A stretch of 64,000 nucleotides of DNA from Girardinichthys multiradiatus (lineage: Eukaryota > Chordata > Actinopteri > Cyprinodontiformes > Goodeidae). Positions 1 to 9,860 of the stretch are shown here, piece after piece (positions within the stretch are counted from its first letter, which is position 1; each line of letters opens with the position of its first letter). Below the pieces are notes generated by a model. It saw nothing but the letters and a program-made list of their open reading frames with translations. It did not search any database and was not told the DNA's origin. The stretch covers positions 44,331,975 to 44,395,974 of the forward strand of contig NC_061804.1 of assembly GCF_021462225.1 (NCBI RefSeq), in the 5' to 3' direction. The position numbers and the translations under genes were made by a program.

Positions 1-1
1 T

Positions 2-200
2 GCAGACCCAACACACCCTGCACATAAACTGTTTCGGCTTTTACCTTCAGGTCGGCGCTACAGACTGCTGTCTGCTAAAACCAGCCACCACAGAGACAGT
101 TCTTTCCTCCAGGCTGTTTCTCTGATGAACACCTGACTGAAAACCATGCGTACTTGGACTGTTCTCATGTTATATTCCATTGTAAAGCAAATTGTGTACA
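2..200 (+). pseudogene. LINE reverse-transcriptase protein, C-terminal end plus start of 3' UTR
   Basis: An open frame enters from the left edge and stops at TGA 134-136. It reads a basic, Ser/Arg-rich stretch containing HKLFRLLPSGRRYR and ending FLQAVSLMNT, which resembles the extreme C-terminus of fish APE-type LINE ORF2 proteins. The 64 bases after the stop look like LINE 3' UTR and are cut at 200 by the transposon that follows. The remaining 3' UTR appears to resume at 3102 beyond two nested transposons. The 5' part lies outside the window. Family assignment within LINEs is an inference from remembered sequence style. Confidence 0.6.
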
Positions 201-202
201 TA

Positions 203-1824
203 CAGTACAGACCAAACGTTCGGACACACTTCTCATTCAAAGAGTTTTCTTTATTTTCATGACTATGAATATTGTAGCTTCACACTGAAGGCATCAAACC
301 TATGAATTAACACGTGGAATTATATACTGAACAAAAAAGTGTGAAACAACTGAAAATATGTCTTATAGTCTAGGTTCTTCAAAGTAGCCACCTTTTGCTT
401 TGATTACTGCTCCGCACACTCTTGGCATTCTGTTGATGAGCTTCAAGAGGTAGTCACCTGAAATGGTTTTCCAACAGTCTTGAAAGAGTTCCCAGAGATG
501 CTTAGCACTTGTTGGCCCTTTTGCCTTCACTAAGCGGTCCAGCTCACCCCAAACCATCTCGATTGGTCTCAGGTCCGGTGACTGTGGAGGCCAGGTCATC
601 TGGCGCAGCACCCCATCACTCTCCTTCTTGGTCAAATAGCCCTTACACAGCCTGGAAGTGTGTTTGGGGTCATTGTCCTGTTGAAAAATAAATGATGGTC
701 CAACTAAACGCAAACCGGATGGAATAGCATGCCGCTGCAAGATGCTGTGGTAGCCATGCTGGTTCAGTATGCCTTCAATCTTGAATAAATCCCCAACAGT
801 GTCACCAGCAAAGCATCCCCACACCATCACACCTCCTCCTCCATGCATCACGGTGGGAACCAGGCATGTAGAGTCCATCCGTTCACCTCTTCTGCGCCGC
901 ACAAAGACACGGTGGTTGGAACCAAAGATCTCAAACTTGGACTCATCAGACCAAAGCACAGATTTCCACTGGTCTAATGTCCATTCCTTGTGTTCTTTAG
1001 CCCAAACAACTCTCTTCTGCTTGTTGCCTGTCCTGAGCAGTGGTTTCCTAGCAGCTATTTTACCATGAAGGCCTGATTCACACAGTCTCCTCTTAACAGT
1101 TGTTCTAGAGATGTGTCTGCTGCTAGAACTCTGTGTGGCATTGACCTGTTCTCTAATCTGAGCTGCTGTTAACTTGCAATTTCTGAGGCTGGTCACTTGG
1201 ATGAACTTATCGTCCGCAGCAGAGGTGACTCTTGGTCTTCCTTTCCTGGGGCGGTCCTCATGTGAGCCAGTTTCTTTGTAGCGCTTGATGGATTTTACGA
1301 CTGCAATTGGGGACACTTTCAAAGTTTTCCCAATTGTTTGGGCTAACTGACCTTCATTTCTTAAAGTAATGATGGTCACTTGTTTTTCTTTACTTAGCTC
1401 CTTTTTTCTTGCTATAATACACATTATAACAGTCTATTCAGTAGGACTATCAGCTGTGTACTGTATCCACCTCCTGCACAACACAACTGATGGTCCCAAC
1501 CCCATTTGTAAGGCTTGAAATCCCACTTATTAAACCTGACAGGGCACACCTGTGAAGTGAAAACCATTTCAGGTGACTACCTCTTGAAGCTCAACTACAG
1601 AATGCCAAGAGTGTGCGGAACAAAGCAAAAGGTGGCTACTTTTGAAGAACCTAGAATATAAGACATATTTTCAGTTGTTTCACACTTTTTTGTTCAGTAT
1701 ATAATTCCACATGTGTTAATTCATAGTTTTGATGCCTTCAGTGTGAAGCTACAATATTCATAGTCATGAAAATAAAGAAAACTCTTTGAATGTGAAGGTG
1801 TGTCCAAACGTTTGGTCTGTACTG
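203..1824 (-). mobile_element. Complete Tc1/mariner element, DD38E type
   Basis: The element is flanked by TA on both sides (201-202 and 1825-1826), the usual Tc1/mariner target duplication. The outer ends are inverted copies beginning CAGTACAGACCAAACG. The inverted repeats are unusually long: similarity runs from 203 to about 473 on the left and from about 1557 to 1824 on the right. They therefore include the last roughly 35 codons of the transposase gene at the left end and a degenerate duplicate of them at the right end. The enclosed transposase is uninterrupted. The element sits inside a LINE 3' UTR and directly abuts a second Tc1-like element at 1831. Confidence 0.92.
363..1424 (-). CDS. 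Tc1/mariner transposase, DD38E, apparently intact
   Basis: This 353-residue protein would cut and paste its own element in the nucleus. Residues 10-60 form the first helix-turn-helix, followed by the GRPR-type motif KGRPR (61-65) and a second helix-turn-helix to about 130. The catalytic triad reads D160 (WSDESKFE), D250 (QQDNDPKHT) and E289 (RPIEMVW). There are 38 residues between the second D and the E, against 34 in classical Tc1, so it fits the DD38E ('Intruder'-type) sibling family. No stop or frameshift is present, and length is normal for the superfamily. The start at 1424 is the first Met of the frame; a slightly later start is possible. The C-terminal codons lie inside the left inverted repeat. 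Whether it is expressed cannot be seen. Confidence 0.92.
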   Translation of the reverse strand: MCIIARKKELSKEKQVTIITLRNEGQLAQTIGKTLKVSPIAVVKSIKRYKETGSHEDRPRKGRPRVTSAADDKFIQVTSLRNCKLTAAQIREQVNATQSSSSRHISRTTVKRRLCESGLHGKIAARKPLLRTGNKQKRVVWAKEHKEWTLDQWKSVLWSDESKFEIFGSNHRVFVRRRRGERMDSTCLVPTVMHGGGGVMVWGCFAGDTVGDLFKIEGILNQHGYHSILQRHAIPSGLRLVGPSFIFQQDNDPKHTSRLCKGYLTKKESDGVLRQMTWPPQSPDLRPIEMVWGELDRLVKAKGPTSAKHLWELFQDCWKTISGDYLLKLINRMPRVCGAVIKAKGGYFEEPRL

Positions 1825-1830
1825 TATGTA

Positions 1831-3099
1831 CAGGGGTTGGACAATGAAACTGAAACACCTGTCATTTTAGTGTGGGAGATTTCATGGCTAAATTGGACCA
1901 GCCTGGTAGCCAGTCTTTATTGATTGCACATTGCACCAGTAAGAGGAGAGTTTGAAGGTTCAATTAGCAGGGTAAGAGCACAGTTTTGCTCAAAATATTG
2001 AAATGCACACAACATTATGGATGACATACCAGAGTTCAAAAGAGGACAAATTGTTGGTGCACGTCTTGCTGGCGCATCTGTGACCAAGACAGCAAGTCTT
2101 ATGTGTTATGTATCAAGAGCCACGGTATCCAGGGTAATGTCAGCATACAACCAAGAAGGACGAACCACATCCAACTGGATTAACTGTGGATGCAAGAGGA
2201 AGCTGTCTGAAAGGGATGTTCAGGTGCTAACCCGGATTGTATCCAAAAAACATAAAACCACGGCTGCCCAAATCAGAATTAAATGTGCACCTCAACTCTC
2301 CTGTTTCCACTAGAACTGTCCGTCGGGAGCTCCACAGGGTCAATATACATAGCCGGGCTGCTATAGCCAAACCTTTGGTCACTCATGCCAATGCCAAACA
2401 TCGGTTTTAAATGGTGCAAGAAGCGCAAATCTCGGGCTGTGGACAATGTGAAACATGTATTGTTCTCTGATGAGTCCACCTTTCCTGTTTTCCCAACATT
2501 CGGGAGAGTTACGGTGTGGAGAAGCCCCAAAGAAGCGTACCACCCAGACTGTTGCATGCCCAGAGTGAAGCATGGGGGTGGATCAGTGATGGTTTGGGCT
2601 GCCATATCATGGAATTCCCTTGGCCCAATACTTGTGCTAGATGGGTGCGTCACTGCCAAGGACTACCGAACCATTCTTGAGGACCATGTGCATCCAATGG
2701 TTCAAACATTGTATCCTGAAGGCGGTGCCGTGTATCAGGATGACAATGCACCAATACACACAGCAAGACTGGTGAAAGATTGGTTTGATGAACCTGAAAG
2801 TGAAGTTGAACATCTCCCATGGCCTGCACAGTCACCAGATCTAAATATTATTGAACCACTTTGGGGTGTTTTGGAGGAGCGAGTCAGGAAACGTTTTCCT
2901 CCACCAGTATCACGTAGTGACCTGGCCAGTATCCTGCAAGAAGAATGGCTTAAAATCCCTCTGACCACTGTGCAGGACTTGTATATGTCATTCCCAAGAC
3001 GAATTGATGCTGTATTGGCCGCAAAAGGAGGCTCTACACCATACTAATAAATTATTGTGGTCTAAAACCAGGTGTTTCCGTTTCGTTGTCCAACCCCTG
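1831..3099 (+). mobile_element. Tc1/mariner element, DD36E type, copy 1
   Basis: The element starts CAGGGGTTGGACAATG and ends with the inverted form CATTGTCCAACCCCTG with a few changes (TIR about 31 bp). It is flanked by TA at 1829-1830 and 3100-3101. It inserted into a TA only five bases outside the right end of the DD38E element, so the two lie head to tail with almost no spacer. A second copy is at 36761-37954. It carries a broken transposase gene and is probably immobile unless mobilised in trans. Confidence 0.92.
2017..3047 (+). pseudogene. DD36E Tc1/mariner transposase, frameshifted
   Basis: The first part (2017-2313) encodes the DNA-binding helix-turn-helix region beginning MDDIPEFKRGQIVG. 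The second part (2385-3047) encodes the catalytic core with LFSDESTF, YQDDNAPIHT and NIIEPLW. From the second D of QDD to the E there are 36 residues, which fits the DD36E ('Incomer'-type) family. Compared with the copy at 36761, this copy lacks five bases near 2275 (the ACGGC of 'caaatcacggcagaatt'), which shifts the frame. It also has a three-base insertion near 2101. The C-terminus (AKGGSTPY) is intact and ends at TAA 3045-3047. The gene is dead as it stands. Confidence 0.9.
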
Positions 3100-3101
3100 T
3101 A

Positions 3102-3195
3102 CATTTAAAAAAGATATTCTTTATTATTGAGAACGGAGTCAAATTCAGTGTTTGTACAAACTTGGCGATAAAGCTTATTCTGGTTCTGATAATCT
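3102..3195 (+). other. Continuation of LINE 3' UTR and tail
   Basis: This stretch contains TATTGAGAACGGAGTCAAAT followed by 'cttggcgataaagcttattctggttctgat' style sequence. It resembles the common fish LINE 3' end with an AATAAA-like signal and a (GATTCT)-type tail. Placed after the fragment at 2-200 it makes a coherent LINE 3' end, so the two Tc1-like elements between them are later insertions. Boundaries are approximate. Confidence 0.5.
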
Positions 3196-3249
3196 TGACA
3201 GAATGTTGAAGCATTGTAATTTTCCAAGTGTTCTCTAACTTCTGTCTTT

Positions 3250-4150
3250 GTTTTATTACATGTAGATAATACAGGCTTGAATAGGTTTACCCATTCCTGT
3301 GTGGCAAAGGAGCTGCCTTAAAGTTCACAGGCTGCTACAGCCCTGTGAATGAGTGACATAAGCGGAATCAGTTTGGAGACTGCAACACACTTTTCAGCAG
3401 AAGCTGCCCGTGTCATTTCCTCATATGGCGTCAGTACATTTACCGTTTGCATGATGAGGGATGATTCTCAGTCATTAAAGCACAATGCATTAATCCTTAA
3501 AAGGCTTTTCACAAAGCCACTCTATAATGTAAAGAACTGAATTCCAGTGGGTGTGTACTGACTGGATTAGCTTGTGCCCTACCACTTTCAACCTGAGCCT
3601 TTGTGTGGCCTGTGTTCTGTGGTGAAAATTGTCCTTCACAAATAAAATTTGTCTATGTGCAAAACATGGTTGATGTCTTTATCCAGCCATGTGCACTGCA
3701 GCAACCATATGTGTACCATTGTCTGTCACAATGTTAGTTACAGTATGCCCTATTCTTCTTTAAAGCGTTAAACTGATATTATGCTCCCCATGGAAAGTGT
3801 GGGTTTGAAAACCAAATTCCCTCATTTACAAGTTTTCAATGAGATAACATGTTATAGTCAAATATTCCTCTTTGGACACTGAAGTTCACCTATCAGTGGT
3901 AAGTACAAAACTAGATGCATTTTGCAAAGATGCCCTTATTTTGCATTTGCATTCATCCAACATCTCTACAAGATGAGTCTCTATCAGCTTTTTTCTTCCT
4001 GGGAGTTTATATTTCGGGTCAAGGGCTCTCACAAATCCTTTGAAACCTTGGTCTTCTACTATAAGCAGAGACTGGAGATCCATCACAATCATCTCTCCCA
4101 AGCATCTTGTGAGTGTTGCCATAAATGATACAAAAGCATAAAACAAATGA
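3250..4150 (-). pseudogene. hAT-superfamily transposase fossil
   Basis: On the minus strand 4146-3886 is open and reads LQSLLIVEDQGFKGFVRALD followed by a Lys-rich helix and VLTTD. This matches the ZBED/hAT (Ac-like) transposase region just before the catalytic core. Downstream, with several stops and frameshifts, pieces such as THTFHGEHN, VTDNGTHMVAAVH, WNSVLYI and VSKLIPL can be followed in order down to about 3260. These correspond to successive hAT core segments. The BED zinc finger and the N-terminus are missing, apparently cut off where the gypsy LTR begins at 4196. The C-terminal dimerisation domain is not visible. It is an old, inactive copy. Confidence 0.7.
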
Positions 4151-4195
4151 TAGGGCTATTTTACACTGAATGTTTAATCTTATTTAGATTCAACT

Positions 4196-4897
4196 TGTTA
4201 TGATTCTGGCAGGTCTGCTCTACCCTGTCGCCCTGGCTGCAATCAGCAGATTAGATGCACCTGGTGGCTGCTGTAGTGTAGTGCAATCTGTGGAATGCCA
4301 AGCACCTGTGTCTTCCCTGATATATACTGACTCTGACAAGCAGACAGTGCCAGATTTTTGAAAGCCATTCGTGTGAGTAGATATCCAGCGTTCCTTCCTG
4401 TCTGATCATTGTTCTTGACCTTGCCTTGCCTTTTGGATTTTTGCCTCTGCCTGCTCCCTGTCGGACTATTTGGATTTTGGTTGCCGACCTTGTTTCCTGC
4501 ATCTGGTTTATGCCTCTGCCTGCACCTTGCCTGACGCCTCTTGTTCCAATCGTTGACCCTGTTTCTGTCCTTGGATTATTGAGCCAGCCTAGCCCTCGGA
4601 TTATTCAGCCTGGAGTCACTTCTTACCTGTGCAGTGGAGATCACTGCCTGCCACCCACTGAGGTTTCCCCTCTGGGTTTCAAGTTCCACTCAAGACAAAA
4701 GCAGGTTATTGGCTTTTCTGATCCCTGCAAAATCTGGAGAGACTACAAGACACTAATCCCTCTTTCTGCCTCAGTGATTCCTGGAAGCTGTGAGGAGTGT
4801 TACCTGTGTGACGTTTTCCTGTGGCTGAATAAACCTTTTAAACTTTCAGTACTGTGTCTGGCTGAATCTTGGGTCCGCTTTTTTCTGATTCGTAGCA
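4196..4897 (+). repeat. 5' LTR of gypsy element
   Basis: It begins TGTTATGATTCTGG and ends CGTAGCA, giving imperfect TGTTA/TAGCA inverted ends. An AATAAA signal lies at about 4829, and the terminal stretch 'cttgggtccgc' is the type seen near the end of fish gypsy LTRs. Length is about 702 bp. The gag ATG follows 17 bases later, so the leader is very short. Confidence 0.7.
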
Positions 4898-4914
4898 GAG
4901 AAATCTGGCCAAAA

Positions 4915-6234
4915 ATGGACCCATCGCCAGCACAACAGTGGCATACTCACGTTGATGAGACCCTTTCCTGGTTGGGTTCCGGCATGGAGGAAATAATTTC
5001 CATATTACGTTCTGGCAATCTTGTCTCTGAGCCGCCACCGTCACAAAGAAACCACGCCCAAGTAACACGGAGATCCACCTGCTCAGGTCCTGTAGGTTCC
5101 AATCTCTTTCTCCAGCTTTGTCCCTGTTGGGTTTTAATGATGCCAATGAGATTTTCCAAACTTCTAAACCAGAGGATCTTCTTGCAGTAAATTTAAGTGT
5201 AGTAAATTTGTTATACAATCAACTTGTTTCTTATACTATGCCTTTTTAATGCAGGAGCACTATTTATCTCACATTTCTTCTTAAGGACGTCCTTTCTTCT
5301 CTTCATAAGGATTTCCAGATATATTATTTGTCTATAAAATCTGACCTCTCATTTCCTCCTCAGCCAGTGTCATTGCTGATCTTATAGTTTAGGACACTAG
5401 ATCTCGCTGAAGATAAAGATTTACATATTTCCGTTTCTCGTTGCAGTGAAGGTGTTTGGGACAGCAAGAAGCAGAGGAGCAGAGGTAAGGGAGCCACGCC
5501 AATGACTCAGACCAATGTCGAGCTTTTCTAACTCAGTGTGAAATTCATTTTGAGCTTCAGCCGTCATCCTTTCCCACTGAACGTTCCAAGGTGGCGTTTG
5601 TTATATCTCTGCTGGCAGGAAAGGCAAAACAGTGGGGAACTGCTGAATGGCATAACAGGTCTGCATCTTGTGATCTTTATGAAACTTTGTCTAAGGAACT
5701 CATTCGAGTTTTTGACCCGGTCATTCCAAGTCGTGAGGCCACAAGAGGATTATTGTCCCTCAAACAGGGTGATCAACCTGTCTCGACCTATATAATTGAC
5801 TTTCATTTGTTGGCTGCAGAGAGCCGTTGGAATGAGGCAGCACAAATGGATGCATTCATGAAAGGATTAAACGAAGACATCAAGGATGAACTAGCGACCC
5901 GTGATTATCCTTCTTCCCTGAAACAACTCGAGGATTTGGCTGCTCGCATTGATATTCGGTTGGCAGAGAGAAGGAAGGAGAAGCGCCATGAGAGGGGTCG
6001 CTCATCATTAACTCAGGTTTCTGCACACCGGTATGAGAGAAGGAGTCGGTCACCTCTCACTGAGGAAAATGATAATTGTGAGCCCATGCAATTGGGCAGA
6101 ACCAAGATTACCCCTGAGGAGAAAGATCGTCGGAGAAGATTCAAGCTCTGTTTTTATTGTGGAGAGAAGGGACATTTAGCACACAGGTGTCCACTAAAAG
6201 GACAGGCTCAGCAGAGGAAGGGAGGTCTCTACTG
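4915..6234 (+). pseudogene. Gypsy Gag (capsid and zinc knuckle), broken
   Basis: The N-terminus (MDPSPAQQW at 4915, frame 1) runs to about 5100. The region 5190-5530 holds stops in all frames and looks rearranged or inserted. From about 5531 frame 2 gives the capsid-like part (KVAFVISLLAGKAKQWGTA, then FHLLAAESRWNE), a basic linker, and one CCHC knuckle, [14 protein letters not shown], at about 6149-6190. It stops at 6233-6235. Gag would package element RNA. Pol begins in the -1 frame within the overlap 6157-6235, consistent with programmed frameshifting in sushi-like elements, although I could not identify a convincing slippery heptamer. Confidence 0.8.
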
Positions 6235-8271
6235 AGCCGAAGTCAACTATCTGCCTCCTCCTTTTTGTTTCCTGCCCATTTTCAAACCTCTTCTTTGTCT
6301 CTCCAGGGGGTCGTGTTTATTGATTCAGGAGCAGATACTGAATTTATGGACGAAACATTTGCAAATAAGAACGGCATAAAACTTATTCCGTCAGCTGACA
6401 CAAGAAACGTGCTAGCTTTGGATGGTCACAGCATGAACAATTCACATCTCAGGACGGAGGAGATTACCTTAACAGTTGGAGGTAATCATCAAGAAAAAGT
6501 AACTTTCATGATCATTAATTCTCCTGAACTTCCTGTAGTCCTAGAGGCCTCCTGGTTGCAGAAACACAACCCTCACATCGACTGGAAGAAAAAAGAAGTT
6601 TTGAGTTGGTCTGAGTTATGTTCCGCTGACTGTCTTTTGTCTGCAGCTACGGAAGTCAGTGTGGAAAATGAGGTTGAGGAGACCTATCTGGATTTATCCA
6701 AGGTACCGCAAGAATACCATGATTTAAAGGAGGTTTTTAATAAAATCAAGGCCACAGCTCTGCCACCCCATAGACCTTATGATTGTGCTATTGATTTGCT
6801 TCCTGGCACATCACCCCCTAAAGGCAGAACCTATTCATTGTCTGGTCCAGAGCACAGGGCCATGAAGAGTTATGTTGATGAGGCATTAAAGGCAGGGCAC
6901 ATTCAACCCTCTTCCTCTCCTGCAGGTGCTGGTTTCTTTCTTGTTGGGAAGAAGGATGGTTCATTGAGACCATGCATTTATTATAGAGGCCTTAATGAGA
7001 TAACAGTTAAAAATAGATATCCCTTACTATTCATGAACACAGCTTTTGATCAGATCCAGGGAGCCAAGATATTTTCTAAGCTAGATCTAAGGAATGCATA
7101 TCATCTGGTCCGAATTAGAGAAGGAGATGAGTGGAAAACGGCTTTCAACATGCCTACGGGCCATTATGAATACAAGGTCATGCCATTTGGACTTACTAAC
7201 GCTCCTGCAGTTTTTCAGTCATTGGTCAATGACGTTCTAAGAGACATGGTGGGTCAATTCGTATTTGTTTATCTTGATGACATACTGATTTATTCTCAAG
7301 ATCTGGAAACCCACAGAAAATATGTCAGGGCTGTTCTCCTGCGTCTTCTCCAAAACCAGTTGTTCGTCAAGGCAGAGAAATGTGAGTTCCACATAACTAC
7401 CACTTCCTTTTTGGGCTTCATCATTTCCCCAGATCAAGTGCTTGTCGACCCCTCCAAGGTTAAGGCCGTATTGGAATGGCCTGTTCCAACTCATCGCAAG
7501 CAGCTTCAAAGATTTCTGGGCTTCGCAAACTTCTATAGGAGGTTTATTAGAAATTACAGCCTGGTTGCTACTCCCCTAAATGCTCTTACCTCTTCCAAGG
7601 TGAAATTTGTGTGGAATAAGGATGCAGAGAAGGCCTTCAATAGGTTAAAAGAACTCTTCACGTCAGCTCCAGTGTTACGGTCTCCTGACCCAGAGAGACA
7701 GTTCATCGTGGAGGTGGATGCCTCAAGCACTGGGGTCGGAGCTGTATTAAGCCAAAGAGGTGAGGATGATCGTGTTCACCCATGTGCCTTCTTTTCAAGG
7801 ACTCTTCCACAGGCTGAGCGGAATTACGACGTGGGAGACAAAGAGTTATTGGCTGTCAAGTTGGCGTTGACAGAGTGGAGACATTGGCTGGAAGGGACTA
7901 AGAAGCCGTTTATGGTGTGGACTGACCATAAGAACTTGGAGTACCTGAAATCAGCAAAACGGCTAAACCCCAGACAGGCTAGGTGGGCTTTGTTTTTTGG
8001 TCGTTTTAATTTCTCCCTATCTTACAGGCCAGGGAGTAAAAATGGCAAACCTGACGCCCTATCCCGGATTCAAGAGCCTGAAGAATCTCAGTCTGCGGGT
8101 GAAGAGGAGTTTATCCTTCCTGAAACCGTCAGGTTGTCTGTGTCCCGAGTGGAGGTGGAAAGGGAGGTCCAGGAAGCCATTAGGGATCTGCCTATCCCAC
8201 CATCATGTCCACCTGACCACTGTTTTGTCCCTGAACGCCTTGTGCCTAAGGTACTAGAGTCTTGTCATTGA
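6157..8271 (+). pseudogene. Gypsy Pol: protease, reverse transcriptase, RNase H
   Basis: The 704-codon frame is open throughout. The protease active site appears as [13 protein letters not shown] near 6313-6350. The reverse transcriptase has [14 protein letters not shown] (usually DYR; here YYR), [24 protein letters not shown] and the catalytic YLDD at 7270-7281. RNase H shows [26 protein letters not shown] and [11 protein letters not shown] stop at 8269-8271 ends the frame where integrase should continue, so Pol is truncated by rearrangement. These enzymes would copy the element RNA in cytoplasmic particles. The true start is a frameshift from gag rather than the Met at 6157. The D-to-Y change in the conserved DYR may impair activity. 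Confidence 0.88.
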
Positions 8272-8319
8272 ATGGTTCTGCTGATTCCTGGATGACAAAC
8301 TAAATGAGAGCAGACAGTT

Positions 8320-9233
8320 CGAACTCAGTTTTGGTGGCCATCGCTGGTCAAGGATGTCAAAGACTGAATGCACTCAATGTTGTCGAGCTAAGCCTAATGG
8401 TCTAATGGTCACTCTGTACTACTAACCATAATTGACAGATTTTCAAAAATGGTTCATCTGGTCCCCTTGGAGAAGCTTCCATCTGCTAAGGAGATGGGTG
8501 AGATATTGACTCAAGAGGTTTTCAGGCTCCATGGAATTCCAAATGACATTGTTTCCGATAGAGGACCCCAATTTGTGTCACGTTTCTGGAAGGAGTTTTG
8601 TTCGTTGTTGGGAATTTCTGTTAGTCTTTCCTCAGGGTTTCATCCTCAGTCTGATGGCCAAACCGAGAGAGGCAACCAAGAAGCTGAAACCAAACTTCGT
8701 ATATTATGTGAGTCTGACCCGACCAAGTGGTCACAAAATTTGCCCTGGGTTGAATACGCCATGAACTCTATGCAATCAAGTGCCACTGGTTTGTCTCCTT
8801 TTCATGTTGTGTTTGGTTTCCAGCCACCCATGTTTTCAGTTCAGGAGAGAGAAGCTAATGTTCCGTCCGCCCAAGCGGCTGCCCTAAGGTGCCAAAGAAT
8901 ATGGAGAAAGGCCAGGAGGTCGATGATCAGAATGTCACTGGTTCAGTCAAGAACGGCCAACCGGAGATGGATCCCTGCCCCTAAGTACCAGGTGGGGTAG
9001 AAAGTTTGGCTCTCTGCCAAGGACCTCCCATTAAGGGTAGAATCCCGGAAATTGGCACCCCGATTTGTTGGACCTTTCCCAATCTCCAAGATCATCAACC
9101 CTGTTGCTGTACGACTGAGATTACCCAACTCCATGAGGATTCATCCCACATTCCACGTTTCTCAGGTCAAGCCCTTCGTGGAGCCCTGACTGAGACTGGA
9201 GTCAGCACATCAAGTGCCACTGCACACGAATGA
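8320..9233 (+). pseudogene. Gypsy integrase remnant and chromodomain-like tail
   Basis: A short piece of the zinc-binding domain (FWWPSLVKDVK) lies near 8330-8365, then most of the Cys-containing half and the first catalytic Asp are deleted. The core resumes near 8427 (IIDRFSKMVHLVPL) and is open from 8449 to 9000, with the second Asp in IVSDRGPQFVS and the Glu region HPQSDGQTERGNQEAE. After a frame change near 8998 the frame carries [17 protein letters not shown] and [12 protein letters not shown]. These are the GPF/Y module and the region leading into a chromodomain. The chromodomain itself is cut short by the TGA at 9231. It cannot integrate DNA as it stands. Confidence 0.83.
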
Positions 9234-9324
9234 ATCCTACATATTGGCTACAAATATTATATTCTTAATTTTTAAGCCACTTTTTAACCAGAGAATGGAC
9301 TGTTACTCATTGGTCTAATTTAAT

Positions 9325-9860
9325 TTGGAAATCAGTGTACCAGAGTCTGGAGGAAGAGTGGAGAGGCACATAATCCATGTTGATTGATGTCCACAGTAAG
9401 TCACAGTCAGTGATGTTTCTGAGTGCCATTAATCTGCTGATGTTGATCCACTGTGTTTTCTGTCTACAGTCAACCCAGACATCTACTAGGAAATCTTAGA
9501 GCATTTCATGCTTTCTTCTGTTGACAAGCTTTATGGAGATGCTGATTTTTTTTTCCAGCAGCACCGGCCCACACTGCCAAAGGTACCAAAAGCTGGTTTA
9601 ATGACCATGGTGGTACTGGGCTTGACTGACCAGCAAACTGACCTGACCCCCACTGAAAATCTATTGAGTATCAGGAGGAAGATAAGAGACATCAGACCCA
9701 ACAATGCAGATGACCTGAAGGCAGCTATCAAAGCAACCTGGGCTTCCATTACACCTCAGCAGAACCACCTCTATCACCTCCATACCACACCACATTGATG
9801 CAGTAATTCATGCTAAAGGAGGCCTGACCAAGTATTTGGTGCAAAGAAATTAACAGTGTT
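9325..9860 (+). pseudogene. Tc1-like transposase fossil, C-terminal half
   Basis: From 'ggaaatcagtgtaccagagt' onward the DNA parallels the DD34E copies at 24710 and 27453 but is clearly more diverged. The open part (9508-9798) reads KLYGDADFFFQQH, then LTPTENLLSIRRKIRDI and DDLKAAIKATWASI, the known order around the second Asp and the Glu. The catalytic HD pair and PIEN motif are degraded. Neither the N-terminal half nor inverted repeats are present. It abuts the truncated gypsy element, so a deletion probably joined the two. Confidence 0.8.

Larger units (their letters stand above)
4196..9240 (+). mobile_element. Ty3/gypsy (chromovirus-type) LTR retrotransposon, 3'-truncated
   Basis: A 5' LTR (4196-4897) is followed by a gag start (ATGGACCC at 4915), a zinc-knuckle Gag in frame 2, and a Pol in frame 1 that overlaps it. 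Pol runs protease, reverse transcriptase, RNase H, integrase and a C-terminal chromodomain-like tail. Domain order and the gag/pol frame arrangement are those of sushi-like Ty3/gypsy elements. No 3' LTR is found: coding similarity ends near 9233 and a Tc1 fossil begins by about 9325. The integrase has an internal deletion and gag is broken, so the copy is inactive. No target duplication can be assessed. Confidence 0.85.

Noticed and set aside
509..1068. Plus-strand frames opposite the DD38E transposase
   Set aside because: They are antisense shadows of the intact transposase gene and have no motif of their own.
9508..9798. Independent gene of 96 codons
   Set aside because: It aligns with the C-terminal half of the Tc1 transposases at 25038 and 27781.
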